Counted from the first letter of the stretch, positions 1 to 11,266 are shown. The stretch: 64,000 nucleotides of DNA from Stutzerimonas stutzeri (GCF_024448955.1 NZ_JAMOIH010000009.1:1-64000), one strand, 5' to 3'. Numbers and translations are program-made. The notes: generated from the letters alone by a model not told the origin.

Positions 1-166
1 AGAGTTGGCACAGATTAATCCTCGGCCGTTGGTAGGCATAGCGCTGAACGTCACTGCCGCTTGTAAGCCTTTCGCTATAGCCACGTTGCGATAGCTCATA
101 TTCGAGTCCAATACCTCATCGCAACAATCAGGGGTCACTCGCCTTCGTGACGAAGATGCAGGCGTC

Positions 167-730
167 TCAATCTTCCTTGTAATAGCTGCACGGCTCCCAA
201 TACCGCTTGAGGACGAGGTTAGGTGGGCCTGCCCAGCCGCGCTTGCGCAACTGCCTCGCGATGAGGATGTTCATGATGCCGTGGCCCATTAGCAGCACAC
301 TGCCATGCGCCTCGGCAAGTTCTATAAGTCGTTCCGCCGTCGCGCTGGCGCGCCGGTTGGATTCGCTGATGGGCTCAGTATGGCGGGCGAAACCAAAGAA
401 CCAGGCGCCGCGGAACAGCAATCGCCAGAGTCGAGACGGCATAGGTGGAAAGGACCAATCCGGGTAGGGCAAGTGCGCCTCAGCAAACAGCGGATCCGGT
501 TCTTGGCGACAATTGCAAGCCAGGTGCCCGCGCGATTGAACGCAGCGCGACAGTGAGCTGCAGACCACGACGCCGGTTTTTTCAGCGAGTAAGCCTAGAC
601 CGTCCGGCAGCTCGTGGGCGATGACATCCGCTTGGTTGTAGTTGGCGATCCAGCCCTTCATCTGCGCTGGAGTACACCAACTCGCGGCAGTGTGGTCGGG
701 CCTGCCGTGGCGTACCAAGGTTATCTGCAT
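167..730 (-). CDS. Histidine phosphatase family protein
   Basis: A 187-residue protein that opens with the phosphoglycerate-mutase/acid-phosphatase signature LVRHGRP (the RHG core at residues 7-9 carries the histidine that is phosphorylated in this superfamily). A second catalytic-type histidine lies in LLMGHGIMN near residue 150. The fold removes phosphate from small molecules or phosphoproteins; the substrate cannot be read from sequence. There is no signal peptide or membrane segment, so it is probably cytoplasmic. It stands alone on the minus strand and no partner gene is visible. Family assignment is firm, function is unknown. Confidence 0.8.
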   Translation of the reverse strand: MQITLVRHGRPDHTAASWCTPAQMKGWIANYNQADVIAHELPDGLGLLAEKTGVVVCSSLSRCVQSRGHLACNCRQEPDPLFAEAHLPYPDWSFPPMPSRLWRLLFRGAWFFGFARHTEPISESNRRASATAERLIELAEAHGSVLLMGHGIMNILIARQLRKRGWAGPPNLVLKRYWEPCSYYKED

Positions 731-798
731 AGCTCTGGCCTGCGGCGGTAACCGCGGAGTGGCGATGTCGGAGTATCAGCGGCTCCAGGCCGGGATGT

Positions 799-823
799 CT
801 CGCAAGCTAGCTCGCTCCTACGG
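799..823. repeat. Single REP-like half palindrome
   Basis: The segment reads TCGCAAGCTAGCTCGCTCC followed by TACGG. It closely matches the right arm of the full REP-type palindrome at 26523-26581 (GAGCAAGCTCGCTCCTAC). It lies between two minus-strand genes. This type of short GAGCGAGCTTGC repeat is common between Pseudomonas genes. Confidence 0.5.
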
Positions 824-872
824 TTGGATAGCGCACGCACCTCGGTGCGTACGTCCCGCTCTTCAGAACAAA

Positions 873-1298
873 TTATTCCTTGCCACGTGCTTCCTGGTTC
901 TGGAGAAAGTCTTCTTCAAGCATGGCGTCCTTGACGGCCTGTGGTTCTTCGTCGAGTAGCGGATCGTTGAGTTCACCACTGGACAGTACCTTGGCGTCGA
1001 GCTTGCCCACCAGGTGCTCGAGGGCATGACGCATTTTTTCCGCCGCACCATCGACCGCCAACTGCAGCGACTCTGCCTTGTGCGTGACGGATACGGCCTG
1101 ATGGCCCTTAGGCCGCGCCTCGATCTGACAGCGCTTGTCATCAGCCCCGGCTTTTTGCGCGTTCTCGTCGCTGATGTGAACCTCGACGCGGGTAAGGAAA
1201 TCGTCGAAGCGCTCCAGCCGCTCCTCTACGGTCGAACCCACCCATTCATGCAACTCGACACTGCTGGGAACGTGTTGGCTGTTGACTTGAACATGCAT
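873..1298 (-). CDS. HPF/RaiA family ribosome-associated protein
   Basis: A 141-residue protein beginning MHVQVNSQHVP. The open frame extends upstream, but the ATG at 1298 has an AGGAG seven bases before it and gives the expected N-terminus, so it was chosen. The fold resembles hibernation-promoting factor/RaiA: an N-terminal beta strand, a helix (VEERLERFDDFLTRVEVHI), strands containing CQIEARPKGHQAV, then a helix (AVDGAAEKMRHALEHLVGKL). Members bind the 30S decoding region and suppress translation in stationary phase. This copy has an acidic C-terminal tail. It is not next to rpoN, where the canonical hpf sits, so it is probably a paralogue. The precise role is inferred. Confidence 0.75.
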   Translation of the reverse strand: MHVQVNSQHVPSSVELHEWVGSTVEERLERFDDFLTRVEVHISDENAQKAGADDKRCQIEARPKGHQAVSVTHKAESLQLAVDGAAEKMRHALEHLVGKLDAKVLSSGELNDPLLDEEPQAVKDAMLEEDFLQNQEARGKE

Positions 1299-1385
1299 AC
1301 GGCTACTCCTGATGGTTGGGTACCTAATAGGTTCGAGGCGCCGACGCCCACGAGGTTCAGCGGCTTCGCTCAATGGCCAAGCGAC

Positions 1386-1973
1386 CTACTCGTCCATCAA
1401 CTGCCGATAGCGATGCTGGTATTCCTCGTAGGACAGGCCCTCATCCATCAAGCGTTGCACTTGCTGTTGCCGATAAGCCTCCCGGCTCAACGGTGCCATA
1501 TCGCCGGCTATCACCGGGGCGGGAGCGCGACCCAGGTCGGCCGCCCCATTGGGAAACAGCTGATCGGCCAGTTCAACAATCTTCTTCTCGGCACTGATGA
1601 ACTTATCCAGTCGCCCGCCGCCCCAGCGCGCATCGTATTCCGCCTGGCCGACCTGACGGCCTTTTTCGTAGACGCGGATATCGGCGTATTTCATGTACAA
1701 CGCCAGATCCCAACCCCAACGACCAATGAAGGTGGTAGCAAGCGCACAACGATCAGGGCTGCTGCCGGGCGCCATCAGGCGGGTCCTGAAGCCTTTTTCC
1801 ATCAACGAGGCCTGGTAGGCACTGGTGAAGCCAGCACGCAGGTTCAGCGCTGGGATCATGCAGATTTCCGGTGTCAGTTCGGCGGAGAGGGCCGCAGGAG
1901 TAACGTTCTGTTTGATGCTGCAGCCGCTGATGGCAACGGTAGCGATGAGTGTAAAAAGCGAAGCGGCGCGCAT
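1386..1973 (-). CDS. Putative lipoprotein with SHOCT-like C-terminus
   Basis: A 195-residue protein with an N-terminal export signal ending in a lipobox (VAISGC, Cys18), so it is probably a lipidated envelope protein. The central part resembles the Sbal_3080-type lipoprotein family, an attribution made from memory. The last 25 residues (LMDEGLSYEEYQHRYRQLMDE region) look like a SHOCT-type short amphipathic helix pair that usually ends proteins. No enzymatic motif is visible. It ends 87 bases upstream of the HPF-like gene on the same strand. Function unknown. Confidence 0.6.
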   Translation of the reverse strand: MRAASLFTLIATVAISGCSIKQNVTPAALSAELTPEICMIPALNLRAGFTSAYQASLMEKGFRTRLMAPGSSPDRCALATTFIGRWGWDLALYMKYADIRVYEKGRQVGQAEYDARWGGGRLDKFISAEKKIVELADQLFPNGAADLGRAPAPVIAGDMAPLSREAYRQQQVQRLMDEGLSYEEYQHRYRQLMDE

Positions 1974-2034
1974 GGCGACCTCCGTGCCGGACAGTAGACA
2001 GGCATTTTGCCACCACTCGCTTGCAGAGGTGCGC

Positions 2035-3336
2035 TTATTCCCCCTCCCGCCCGCTCGCCTTCCGATCCGCCCGGCCGCCCAGGTACCAGCCCAGCGCGCC
2101 CCAGACCGCTGCGCAGCCGGCGCCCACCAGCGCGATCAGCAGCGTGCCCTGGCCAAGCATGTCCAGCAGCGTTTTGGCCCAGCCGCTCAAGGCGTCACCG
2201 CCGCGGTAAACCACGGTATCGATGAAGTTCTTCGCCTTGTATTTGCTCTCCGCATCCAGCGGCGCAAAGAGCATCTCGCGGCCCGGACGGACGAAGGCGT
2301 ACTCACCGATGCGCCGCACGATCATCACCGCTGCCAGCACAGCGAAGGTCGGTGCCAGCGCCAACCCGATGAAACCCAGGCAGACCAGCGCCGGCACCAC
2401 CGCCAGCAGCACCCGCACTCCAAGGCGCTGGGCAACGCGCCCGGTGATGAACAGTTGCGACAGCAGGGCGCCGACCTGCACAACGAAATCGATGGCGCCG
2501 AAGACCCGCACCTGCTCGGCGCGATCGGGAAACAGCTCGGCAACCAGCCGTGCCTGCTCGAAATACAGGAAGGTGCTAGCCGTGGTCAGCAGCAGCACGA
2601 AGGCAGCAATCCCCAGCAGATAACTCGAACCCAGCACCCGCGTCAGCCCGCTGAACGGGTTGCCCGCCACCGGACGGCGCGGATTTTCCGCTTGTTCGGC
2701 ACCGGGGCGTCCGGCGCCTGCCACTTCGCGCCACGCCATCAGGTAATGCTTGAGCACCACCGCCAACGCCAGCAGCAGCGCCGCCAGCAGCATCAGCCCG
2801 AACTGCCCGAGCACGCCCACCAGCAGCGCACTGGCGGCCGGGCCGACCAGGCCGCCGACGCTGGCACCGGCGGCGATGAAGGCGAACAGACGGCGAGCCT
2901 GCGGCGCATCGAACACATCGGCCATCAGACTCCAGGCCACCGACACCACGAATAGGTTGTAGACCGAGATCCACACGTAGAACACCCGCGCCAGCCAGAT
3001 GCTCTCGTCCACGACGAAGAACAGCCCGGCGAACGCCAGCAGATTCACGCAGAAGAAGCCGTACACCCAGTCGATGTAATGGACGCGCGCCACCCGCGAG
3101 TTGAGCCAGGCGAACAGCGGCACCGCCACCAGCATGGCGACAAAGGTCGCGGTGAACAGCCATTGCAGGTTCTCCACGCCGCCCTGGATGCCCATGGACT
3201 CGCGGATCGGCCGCAGCATGAAGTAGCCACTGAACAAGCAGAAGAACAGCCCGAAGCCGGCCAGCGCGGCGCGCAGCTCGACGGGACGGGCGTTGATCAG
3301 CCCGGCCAGGCGCAACCGATTCGAGCCCAAGGACAT
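2035..3336 (-). CDS. MFS / Npt1-type nucleotide-exchanger-like membrane protein
   Basis: A 433-residue, very hydrophobic protein with about twelve predicted membrane segments. It carries motifs seen in bacterial proteins annotated as NTP/NDP exchange transporters of the MFS group: MLRPIRESMGI near residue 45, ADVFDAPQARRLF near 160, and RPGREMLFAPLDAE near 350. True ATP/ADP translocases belong to obligate intracellular bacteria, so nucleotide exchange is unlikely to be the function here and the substrate is unknown. It starts nine bases after the aldo/keto reductase stop on the same strand, so the two are probably co-transcribed with the reductase first. Confidence 0.7.
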   Translation of the reverse strand: MSLGSNRLRLAGLINARPVELRAALAGFGLFFCLFSGYFMLRPIRESMGIQGGVENLQWLFTATFVAMLVAVPLFAWLNSRVARVHYIDWVYGFFCVNLLAFAGLFFVVDESIWLARVFYVWISVYNLFVVSVAWSLMADVFDAPQARRLFAFIAAGASVGGLVGPAASALLVGVLGQFGLMLLAALLLALAVVLKHYLMAWREVAGAGRPGAEQAENPRRPVAGNPFSGLTRVLGSSYLLGIAAFVLLLTTASTFLYFEQARLVAELFPDRAEQVRVFGAIDFVVQVGALLSQLFITGRVAQRLGVRVLLAVVPALVCLGFIGLALAPTFAVLAAVMIVRRIGEYAFVRPGREMLFAPLDAESKYKAKNFIDTVVYRGGDALSGWAKTLLDMLGQGTLLIALVGAGCAAVWGALGWYLGGRADRKASGREGE

Positions 3337-3345
3337 TTGCCGGGC

Positions 3346-4263
3346 TCAACCAAAGGCATCGACGATCATCTGCCGCTGCCGGGCATCCGGCAGACGGCCC
3401 TGCCCGGCCAGCAGGTTGTCGGCCATGTAGCGCGGAGTGGAAGTCGCCGGGATCACCGTGGTCACTGCCGGCTCGGCGAGGATGAACTTGAGTGCCAGTT
3501 GCGCCCAGGACGTCGCATCAAGCTCGGCTGCCCAATCGGGCAGCGGCCGGTCCTTGACTCGCCCCAGCAGGTTGCCGCGAGTAAAGGGCCGGTTGATCAG
3601 GGTGGCGATGCCGTTGTCGGCGCAGTAGGGCAGCAGCCGTTTCTCGGCATTGCGCTCGCCGACCGAGTAGTTGAACTGGACGAAATCGACTTCTTCCTGC
3701 TTGAGCACGTCCAACAGCCGGTCGTGGGCCGACTCCAGATAGTGCGTCACGCCGATATAACGGATGCGGCCCTGCTCCTTCAGCTCGCGCAGCAGGCCGA
3801 GCTGGGTGCTGGTGTCCTGCAGGTTGTGCACTTGGAGCAGGTCGATGCTGTCGCTCTGCAGCGCCTCGAAACTGGCCTCGATCTGCGCCAGCCCGCGCTC
3901 GCGGCCAGTGGCGGAAACCTTGCTGGCTAGAAACACCCGTTCGCGCGCGTTCTGCCGCTGCACCAGCTCGCCAACCACACGATCGGCGTTGCCATAGCTC
4001 GGCGCGGTATCGATCAGGCGGGCGCCGCCGTCGACGAAAATCCGCAACACCTCCAGCAGCGCGTCCATCTGCGAATCATCAAGGCCCACATCATGGGTGC
4101 GCGAGGTGCCGAGCCCGATCACCGGTAGCTTCTCGCCGGTGGTTGGAATCGGGCGCATCCGTAGTGGTTCGGCCGCATGTGCCACGAACGGCAGCAACGG
4201 TCCCAGTGCGGCGATAGCCGTCAGCACGGCGGAGCGGTGGAGGAGCTGGCGGCGCGTCTGCAT
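3346..4263 (-). CDS. Aldo/keto reductase with Tat-type signal peptide
   Basis: A 305-residue protein. Residues 1-30 form a twin-arginine export signal (TRRQLLHR, a hydrophobic core, then AHA before AEP), so the enzyme is probably folded in the cytoplasm with its cofactor and exported. The aldo/keto reductase catalytic tetrad is recognisable: Asp85 (LIDTAPSYG), Tyr90, Lys115 (LASKV) and His146 (LLQVHN). Family members reduce carbonyl compounds with NADPH. Periplasmic location is unusual for a nicotinamide-dependent enzyme. It lies upstream of and nearly abuts the MFS-type transporter gene. Substrate unknown. Confidence 0.8.
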   Translation of the reverse strand: MQTRRQLLHRSAVLTAIAALGPLLPFVAHAAEPLRMRPIPTTGEKLPVIGLGTSRTHDVGLDDSQMDALLEVLRIFVDGGARLIDTAPSYGNADRVVGELVQRQNARERVFLASKVSATGRERGLAQIEASFEALQSDSIDLLQVHNLQDTSTQLGLLRELKEQGRIRYIGVTHYLESAHDRLLDVLKQEEVDFVQFNYSVGERNAEKRLLPYCADNGIATLINRPFTRGNLLGRVKDRPLPDWAAELDATSWAQLALKFILAEPAVTTVIPATSTPRYMADNLLAGQGRLPDARQRQMIVDAFG

Positions 4264-4546
4264 CGGTGGGTTCTCCGTGTCGGTAGCGGCTTCGACGCTT
4301 GAGTATGGTCGACACCAGCGGGCGCATCATCGGGCCGACGCACGGGAGCTTTTCAGTTTGTTTCAACGGGGCGCGACGCGACGCCGCGCCGGTGCCCGCT
4401 GACCGAGCACCGCTGAAATTGGTTTAAGGCATCGCCGTGCTGGCAATATGCCTTTATTTCGGTTTTACTTCGCCGCGCCTGATGACCATTGATCCTTGCG
4501 CCGCGCCCGCCGCTGCACGCACCGGCTCGCAGCAATCGAGACACCC

Positions 4547-4786
4547 ATGCCCAGCCACCCGTCCATGCCGCCCGGCCAACCATCGGCCGCCTTGCCTGAT
4601 AGGCCAGAGGAATCGACCCAGCAGGTCAAGGCGCAGCGGCCTCGACATCATCGGCTTATCAATCTTGCTTATGTGCTGGGCCTGCTACTGGTGTTTGCGC
4701 TCAGTCTCTTGCTGCTGCCCGACGATACGGGCCTGGGCAAGCTGCTGTGGAGCGAGCTGGATGCCGAGTCTCGCACCACGCGGTGA
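4547..4786 (+). CDS. Small single-pass membrane protein, hypothetical
   Basis: A 79-residue reading frame starting at the ATG at 4547; an upstream in-frame ATG at 4496 is also possible. It has a proline-rich, polar N-terminal half, a basic stretch (QRPRHHR), then one clear hydrophobic segment (NLAYVLGLLLVFALSLLLL), and a short charged tail. It lies between the divergent aldo/keto reductase gene and the convergent recQ gene, and ends 43 bases from the recQ stop. No ribosome site is strong. It resembles small membrane proteins of unknown function; it could also be non-coding. Confidence 0.45.
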   Translation: MPSHPSMPPGQPSAALPDRPEESTQQVKAQRPRHHRLINLAYVLGLLLVFALSLLLLPDDTGLGKLLWSELDAESRTTR

Positions 4787-4828
4787 CCGATCGCCTGGGC
4801 ACATTCAAGTCCGGCTCTTTGTGCGCAA

Positions 4829-6757
<1,929 letters not shown>

Positions 6758-7069
6758 CGTTAGTCACTCCTTTGACTGGGAGCCAGAGGGTAGCAAAAGG
6801 AGGGAGACGGTAAAGCAAAGCGGTCCACGAGGCGCGGTCAGCGGTCGGCAAGAACTCGAAAGTAGTTCACTGATAATGCCTTGAGGCAGTAGCTAGCGAG
6901 GCGGCCACGCATTTCGCTCAATCACGCTCATTGGAATCCGCAATTATCGTTAGTGAGCTTACTAATTCATCATCGCCGGGCTCCTGAGAAAAATCACAAG
7001 CGAAGCCGGATCGGGTGATGCGGCTTGCCAACAGGAGGAATCTACGAACCAGAAACAGGATGCCCTGCC
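6758..7069. other. Divergent intergenic region with near-palindrome
   Basis: No gene is seen in this gap between the divergent recQ and DUF2790 genes. It must hold both promoters. The near-palindrome TTAGTGAGCTTACTAA at 6950-6965 has one mismatched pair and lies about 105 bases before the DUF2790 start, so it could be an operator. No cognate regulator is visible. Confidence 0.35.
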
Positions 7070-7321
7070 ATGCGCACTACCTTTGCATTTGCTACCGCTC
7101 TTTTGCTTTCCGCTGCCTCGCTCGCCCATGCCAACGGCGCCGAGCCCGAGACCTACGCCTACGGCACCAAGCTCGATATCGCCTCGGTTTTGTCGATCAA
7201 AGTCGAGCCGACGCCCTACTGTGAAGTCACCGATGCGGTGATGACTTATCGGGATTCGGCTGGTGAGGTCCGCAAGCTCTCCTATCGGACCCTGGCCGAA
7301 AGCTGCAAGAACCAGAATTGA
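7070..7321 (+). CDS. DUF2790 family small secreted protein
   Basis: An 83-residue protein from the ATG at 7070 (AGGA lies nine bases upstream; a longer in-frame start at 7025 would spoil the signal peptide). Residues 1-20 form a Sec signal (FAFATALLLSAASLAHA). The mature part matches the DUF2790 pattern: YAYGTKLDIASVLSI, a first cysteine in YCEV, AVMTYRDSAGEVRKLSYRTL, and a second cysteine near the end (ESCKNQN). The two cysteines probably form a periplasmic disulfide. DUF2790 proteins occur in several copies in Pseudomonas genomes; their role is unknown. Confidence 0.8.
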   Translation: MRTTFAFATALLLSAASLAHANGAEPETYAYGTKLDIASVLSIKVEPTPYCEVTDAVMTYRDSAGEVRKLSYRTLAESCKNQN

Positions 7322-7629
7322 GCCTGTCGCCTCGTTAATAGCTGCATCGACACGCCTGCCGTTCGTAGAGTCAACGCTTCTGCGATCTATCGAGCGGCGC
7401 CAAGGTGGATGAGCAAGGCGCCGTCTGCATGCGTCAGGCGAGATGCCATCCGTAGCTAGGTCGGCGGCTTCCGCTTCAGTCCACAGCCAGCTTATTCCGC
7501 CATCGGTGGGCTGAAGCGCAGCGTCATCCGGCCAACCCTACGAGAGCTCTTCCATGGGGCGGGCCGACAGACCACTACTGATCGAAGCCACGCTCCATGT
7601 TCACCGGGAATGGGCACGCAAACGATCGG
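7322..7629. other. Intergenic stretch with degenerate GTGGGC repeat
   Basis: No gene is seen. The part at 7505-7542 (GGTGGGCTGAAGC ... CCAACCCTACG) looks like a decayed copy of the GTAGGGTGG-bounded palindromic element found elsewhere in the window. The rest carries nothing I recognise. Confidence 0.35.
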
Positions 7630-8232
7630 TCAGAACCGATCGCGAATGATCACTTCGTCGAACGGCAGCTTGCCGACACGCGGTTTGGGTTCCACGACAC
7701 GCTTGCCCACCGCGACCATCATGGCGATCACATGGTTGTCAGGCAGGTTGATCAGCTTGCCTACCGCGTCGAAATCGAAGCCGTCCATGGGGCATGAATC
7801 CAGGCCCTTGCCGCGCGCGGCGAGCATCAGCGTCTGCGCCATCAGGCCACAGCTGCGCATGGCTTCGTCACGCTGCACCTGCGGCTTGTCGCGGTAGTAG
7901 TTGTCGATGGCGCCGGCCATATAGTCCTGCACCTCGGGCGGTGTGCCTTCCCAGACGCGGCGGACATTCTTTTCCCAGCTGTCCACCTGCGCGCAAACCA
8001 CTACCAGCATCGAGGCGTCGGTCATCTGCGCCTGGTTCCAGCCCACCTCGCGAATTTGCGCACGCAGCGCCGGGTCGCTGACCTCGACGAAACGCACGTG
8101 CTGCAGGTTGAAGGCCGATGGCGCCAGCAGCGCCAGCTGCAGCAATTCGTCCTTTTCTTCGCGGCTCAATTGAAAGCTGCTGTCGTACGCTTTAACGGCG
8201 CGGCGGGTCTGGATGGCTTCTTCGATATGCAT
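7630..8232 (-). CDS. Nitroreductase family protein
   Basis: A 200-residue FMN-dependent nitroreductase-fold protein. The N-terminal FMN phosphate-binding element is present (IQTRRAVKAYD, residues 7-17), followed by LLAPSAFNLQHVRFVEV and the C-terminal part containing GLDSCPMDGFD and VGKRVVEPKPR. The family reduces nitro compounds, quinones or similar acceptors with NAD(P)H; the length is typical. GGAG precedes the ATG by about six bases. It is a single gene between repeat-rich gaps. The physiological substrate is unknown. Confidence 0.85.
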   Translation of the reverse strand: MHIEEAIQTRRAVKAYDSSFQLSREEKDELLQLALLAPSAFNLQHVRFVEVSDPALRAQIREVGWNQAQMTDASMLVVVCAQVDSWEKNVRRVWEGTPPEVQDYMAGAIDNYYRDKPQVQRDEAMRSCGLMAQTLMLAARGKGLDSCPMDGFDFDAVGKLINLPDNHVIAMMVAVGKRVVEPKPRVGKLPFDEVIIRDRF

Positions 8233-8410
8233 GGCGGCTCCACTGGTTGGAATGTGTGGCCACTATGCTATGCCCCGGAAACCATCGAATCCATCCGCCT
8301 TGGCTGATGGTAGTTATCAGTGGGACCGATAAGTCAGCTCTGCAAAGTCGTTGCAGGTGACTTGAGATGCATAGCGCTGAATACAGCATGCGATGACCGC
8401 TCGCGCCATT

Positions 8411-8432
8411 GGTGGGCTGAAGCCCACCCTAC
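8411..8432. repeat. GTGGGC palindrome (short form)
   Basis: The sequence GGTGGGCTGAAGCCCACC followed by CTAC can form a hairpin with seven-base arms and a short loop. The same hairpin recurs near 14786-14807, 50557-50578 and 50700-50721. Confidence 0.7.
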
Positions 8433-8499
8433 AAACTGATGATATTTATCGCAGTCGTCGATTCTTTTGGCAGTACAGGTGGGCTTGAGACGCATAGCC

Positions 8500-8585
8500 G
8501 TAGGGTGGGCCGGGCGGCGCTCCGCTTTAGCCCACCGATGGCGCATATGGAGGGCAAAAGCGGAGCGCGCCTTGGCCCACCCTAC
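8500..8585. repeat. GTAGGGTGGGC-bounded inverted-repeat element
   Basis: An 86-bp element with outer ends GTAGGGTGGGCC and GGCCCACCCTAC. The inverted arms of roughly 29 bp (8500-8529 and 8556-8585) both include the segment GCGCTCCGCTTT and differ at a few positions. A partial GCCCACC inner repeat lies at 8530-8536. It belongs to the family seen at 14734, 20285, 28482 and 50500-50770. Confidence 0.7.
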
Positions 8586-8622
8586 GAACGACCTAACACT
8601 CCCTATTCTGGTGAGCACCCAC

Positions 8623-8645
8623 GAAAAAGCCGCCCGAAGGCGGCT
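8623..8645 (-). terminator. Rho-independent terminator of pckA
   Basis: On the minus strand AGCCGCC, a TTCG tetraloop, and GGCGGCT are followed by TTTTT. It starts 25 bases after the pckA stop codon. Confidence 0.85.
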
Positions 8646-8669
8646 GATTCTGACGCGGCGGCTTAGAGC

Positions 8670-10211
8670 TTAAAGCTGCGGACCGGCGGCCTTGATGGCG
8701 TCGGAGACTTCGAATTTCTTGAAGTTCTCGATGAACTTGTTCGCCAGTTCTTTGGCCGCTTCGTCGTAGGCATTCTGATCAGCCCAGGTATTACGCGGGT
8801 TGAGCAGTTGGGTTTCGACACCCGGAACGGCCTTCGGCACGTCCAGGTTGATGATCGGCAGGTGCTCGGTTTCCGTACCGATCAATGCGCCGCTCTGGAT
8901 CGCTGCGATCACCGCACGAGTAGTCGGGATGTTGAAACGCTTGCCAACGCCGTAGCCACCGCCGGTCCAGCCGGTGTTGACCAGATAGACCTTGGAGCCG
9001 AACGCCTGGATGCGCTTGATCAGCAGCTCGGCGTAGACACCAGCCGGACGCGGGAAAAACGGCGCGCCGAAGCAGGTGGAGAAGGTCGACTTGATGCCGC
9101 TGCCCGACCCCATCTCGGTGGAACCGACCAGTGCGGTGTAGCCGGAGAGGAAGTGGTAGGCGGCCTGTTCGTTGTTCAGGATCGACACGGGCGGCAGCAC
9201 GCCGGTCAGGTCGCAGGTCAGGAAGATCACCGCGTTCGGCTCGCCGCCGAGGTTCTTCTCGGAACGCTTCTCGACGTATTCCAGCGGATAGGCGGCGCGG
9301 CTGTTCTGGGTCAGGCTATCGTCGGTGTAATCGGCGACACGCTCGTCATCGAGCACCACGTTTTCCAGCACGGTACCGAACTGGATGGCTTTCCAGATCA
9401 CCGGCTCGTTCTTCTCGGACAGGTCGATGCACTTGGCGTAGCAGCCGCCTTCGATGTTGAACACCACGCCGGTGCCCCAGCCGTGCTCGTCGTCACCGAT
9501 CAGGTAGCGCGATTCGTCGGCGGACAGGGTGGTCTTGCCGGTGCCGGACAGGCCGAAGAACAGGGTTACGTCGCCCTCTTCGCCGATGTTCGCGGCGCAA
9601 TGCATCGGCAGCACGTCGGCTTCAGGCAGCAGGTAGTTCTGCACCGAGAACATCGCTTTCTTCATTTCACCGGCGTAGCGCATGCCTGCAATCAGCACCT
9701 TTTTCGCAGCGAAATTGATGATCACGCAACCGTCGGAGTTGGTGCCGTCGCGCTCTGGCACGCATTCGAAGTTGGCGACATTGAGGACCTGCCACTCGTC
9801 CTTTCCGGCCGGGTTGTACTGCGCCGGATTGATGAACAGCTGGCGACCGAAGAGGTTCTGCCAGGCCGTCGCGGTGGTCATCTTGACCGGCAGGTAGTGT
9901 GCTTCGGAGGAGCCTACGTGGACGTGGGAAACGAAGTGCTCCTGAGCCTTGTTGAAGGTCTCGACGCGATCCCACAGGGCATCGAACTTGTCGGCAGGGA
10001 AGGGACGATTGATCGGGCCCCAGGCGATGGAATCCTTGGTGCTCGGCTCTTCGACGATATAGCGGTCGGCTGGCGAACGACCGGTGCGGTGACCAGTTTT
10101 GACAACGAGCGCGCCATTGGCGGCCAATTCACCTTCACCACGCTTGACGGCTTCTTCGATCAATCGAGCGGTGCTGATATCAACGTACACGGCGTTAATA
10201 GCTTGCGTCAT
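8670..10211 (-). CDS. pckA: Phosphoenolpyruvate carboxykinase (ATP)
   Basis: A 513-residue enzyme of the ATP-dependent PEP carboxykinase family, which converts oxaloacetate plus ATP to phosphoenolpyruvate, CO2 and ADP, the entry to gluconeogenesis. The Walker A loop [11 protein letters not shown] is present, as are [12 protein letters not shown] near residue 45, the kinase-2 metal site in [10 protein letters not shown], and the adenine-region motif [14 protein letters not shown]. Length fits the family. It is transcribed alone, with its own terminator, and a 155-base upstream gap separates it from hslO. Organisms growing on organic acids depend on it. Confidence 0.97.
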   Translation of the reverse strand: MTQAINAVYVDISTARLIEEAVKRGEGELAANGALVVKTGHRTGRSPADRYIVEEPSTKDSIAWGPINRPFPADKFDALWDRVETFNKAQEHFVSHVHVGSSEAHYLPVKMTTATAWQNLFGRQLFINPAQYNPAGKDEWQVLNVANFECVPERDGTNSDGCVIINFAAKKVLIAGMRYAGEMKKAMFSVQNYLLPEADVLPMHCAANIGEEGDVTLFFGLSGTGKTTLSADESRYLIGDDEHGWGTGVVFNIEGGCYAKCIDLSEKNEPVIWKAIQFGTVLENVVLDDERVADYTDDSLTQNSRAAYPLEYVEKRSEKNLGGEPNAVIFLTCDLTGVLPPVSILNNEQAAYHFLSGYTALVGSTEMGSGSGIKSTFSTCFGAPFFPRPAGVYAELLIKRIQAFGSKVYLVNTGWTGGGYGVGKRFNIPTTRAVIAAIQSGALIGTETEHLPIINLDVPKAVPGVETQLLNPRNTWADQNAYDEAAKELANKFIENFKKFEVSDAIKAAGPQL

Positions 10212-10366
10212 GAGTTTCCCGTCGGCCCTGGGCCGAATCCTCCATGCTGTTGTAGCCCACCAGACAGCGAACTACATCGAAAAAAAGTGCGCGCGATTAT
10301 GACAGAAATGACGCTGCGCTGGGTATGAGGGCGTAATGGCGAAAAGGTTCTACGCCCCACGGCCTT

Positions 10367-11266
10367 TTAATGCCGCGTGCCGGAAGGGCCCTCGGTTCCC
10401 GCACCTGCGAACAGCTGGGCGATGTCGGCTGCGTCGAAGCGATAGCTGTGATTGCAGAACTGGCAATCGATGGTGATCGCACCGCCCTGCTCGCTGAGCA
10501 GCTGCTCGGCATCGTGCTGGCTGAGGCTGATCACCGCGTTGGCCGAGCGCTCGCGCGAGCAGCTGCAGCGGAAGGTAATCGGCCGGGGCTCGAACAGGCG
10601 GACCTGCTCTTCATGGTAGAGCCGGTGCAGCACGGTCTGGGTGTCGAGACCGAGCAACTCTTCGGCGGACAGCGTATCGGCCAGGGTGCGCAGATGCTGC
10701 CAGCTGGCTTCGCGTTCTTCACCGTTACGGATCCGATCGACCGGCAGCTGTTGCAGCAACATGCCGCATGCACGGCGGCCATCGGCGGCAAGCCAGAAGC
10801 GCGTCGGCAACTGCTCGGACGACGCGAAATAGCTCGACAGGCTTTCCGCCAAGGTCACACCATCCAAGGCGACGATCCCCTGATAACGCTGCCCATTGGC
10901 CGGATCGATGGTCATCGCCAGCACGCCTTCGGGCATCAGCTCGGACAGCGTCGCGCCGGGCGTCAACTGCTCCTCGTGATAGCGGGCGATGCCGCGCACC
11001 TCGCGATCGCTGGAGCATTCGACCATCAGCAGCGGAACCGCGCCGGCCGAACGGGCCTGCAATACCATCAGCCCGTCAAATTTAAGCGTACCGACCAGCA
11101 ATGCGGCTGCCGCGAGCAGCTCGCCGAGCAGCTGCGCGACCGGCTCCGGGTAGGCGTGTTTGGCCAGCACCTCGGCATAGCTGCGCTCGAGCCCGACCCA
11201 CTCGCCCCGCACGTCGGTGTTATCGAAAAGGAAACGCTGGGTGTAATCGGAATCGAGCATGGGCAT
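10367..11266 (-). CDS. hslO: Hsp33 redox-regulated holdase chaperone
   Basis: A 299-residue Hsp33. The N-terminal domain begins [15 protein letters not shown] and the C-terminal redox switch has the CxC and CxxC zinc-binding cysteines (CSCSRE and CQFCNHSY, about 32 residues apart). In Hsp33, oxidation of these four cysteines releases zinc and activates the protein as a chaperone that holds unfolded proteins during oxidative heat stress. The start is either this ATG or the one two codons later. It lies in the same orientation as hslR, with a 129-base gap between them. Confidence 0.96.
   Translation of the reverse strand: MPMLDSDYTQRFLFDNTDVRGEWVGLERSYAEVLAKHAYPEPVAQLLGELLAAAALLVGTLKFDGLMVLQARSAGAVPLLMVECSSDREVRGIARYHEEQLTPGATLSELMPEGVLAMTIDPANGQRYQGIVALDGVTLAESLSSYFASSEQLPTRFWLAADGRRACGMLLQQLPVDRIRNGEEREASWQHLRTLADTLSAEELLGLDTQTVLHRLYHEEQVRLFEPRPITFRCSCSRERSANAVISLSQHDAEQLLSEQGGAITIDCQFCNHSYRFDAADIAQLFAGAGTEGPSGTRH

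Larger units (their letters stand above)
8233..8669. other. Repeat-bearing intergenic region
   Basis: No credible gene. The stretch holds the nitroreductase promoter, one 22-bp GTGGGC palindrome, one 86-bp inverted-repeat element and the pckA terminator, each listed separately. Apparent reading frames here are translations of the repeats. Confidence 0.7.

Noticed and set aside
8334..8618. 94-codon minus-strand reading frame
   Set aside because: It is a translation of the GTGGGC palindromic repeats and intervening intergenic sequence; the repeated VGWA-type peptides reflect the repeat DNA.
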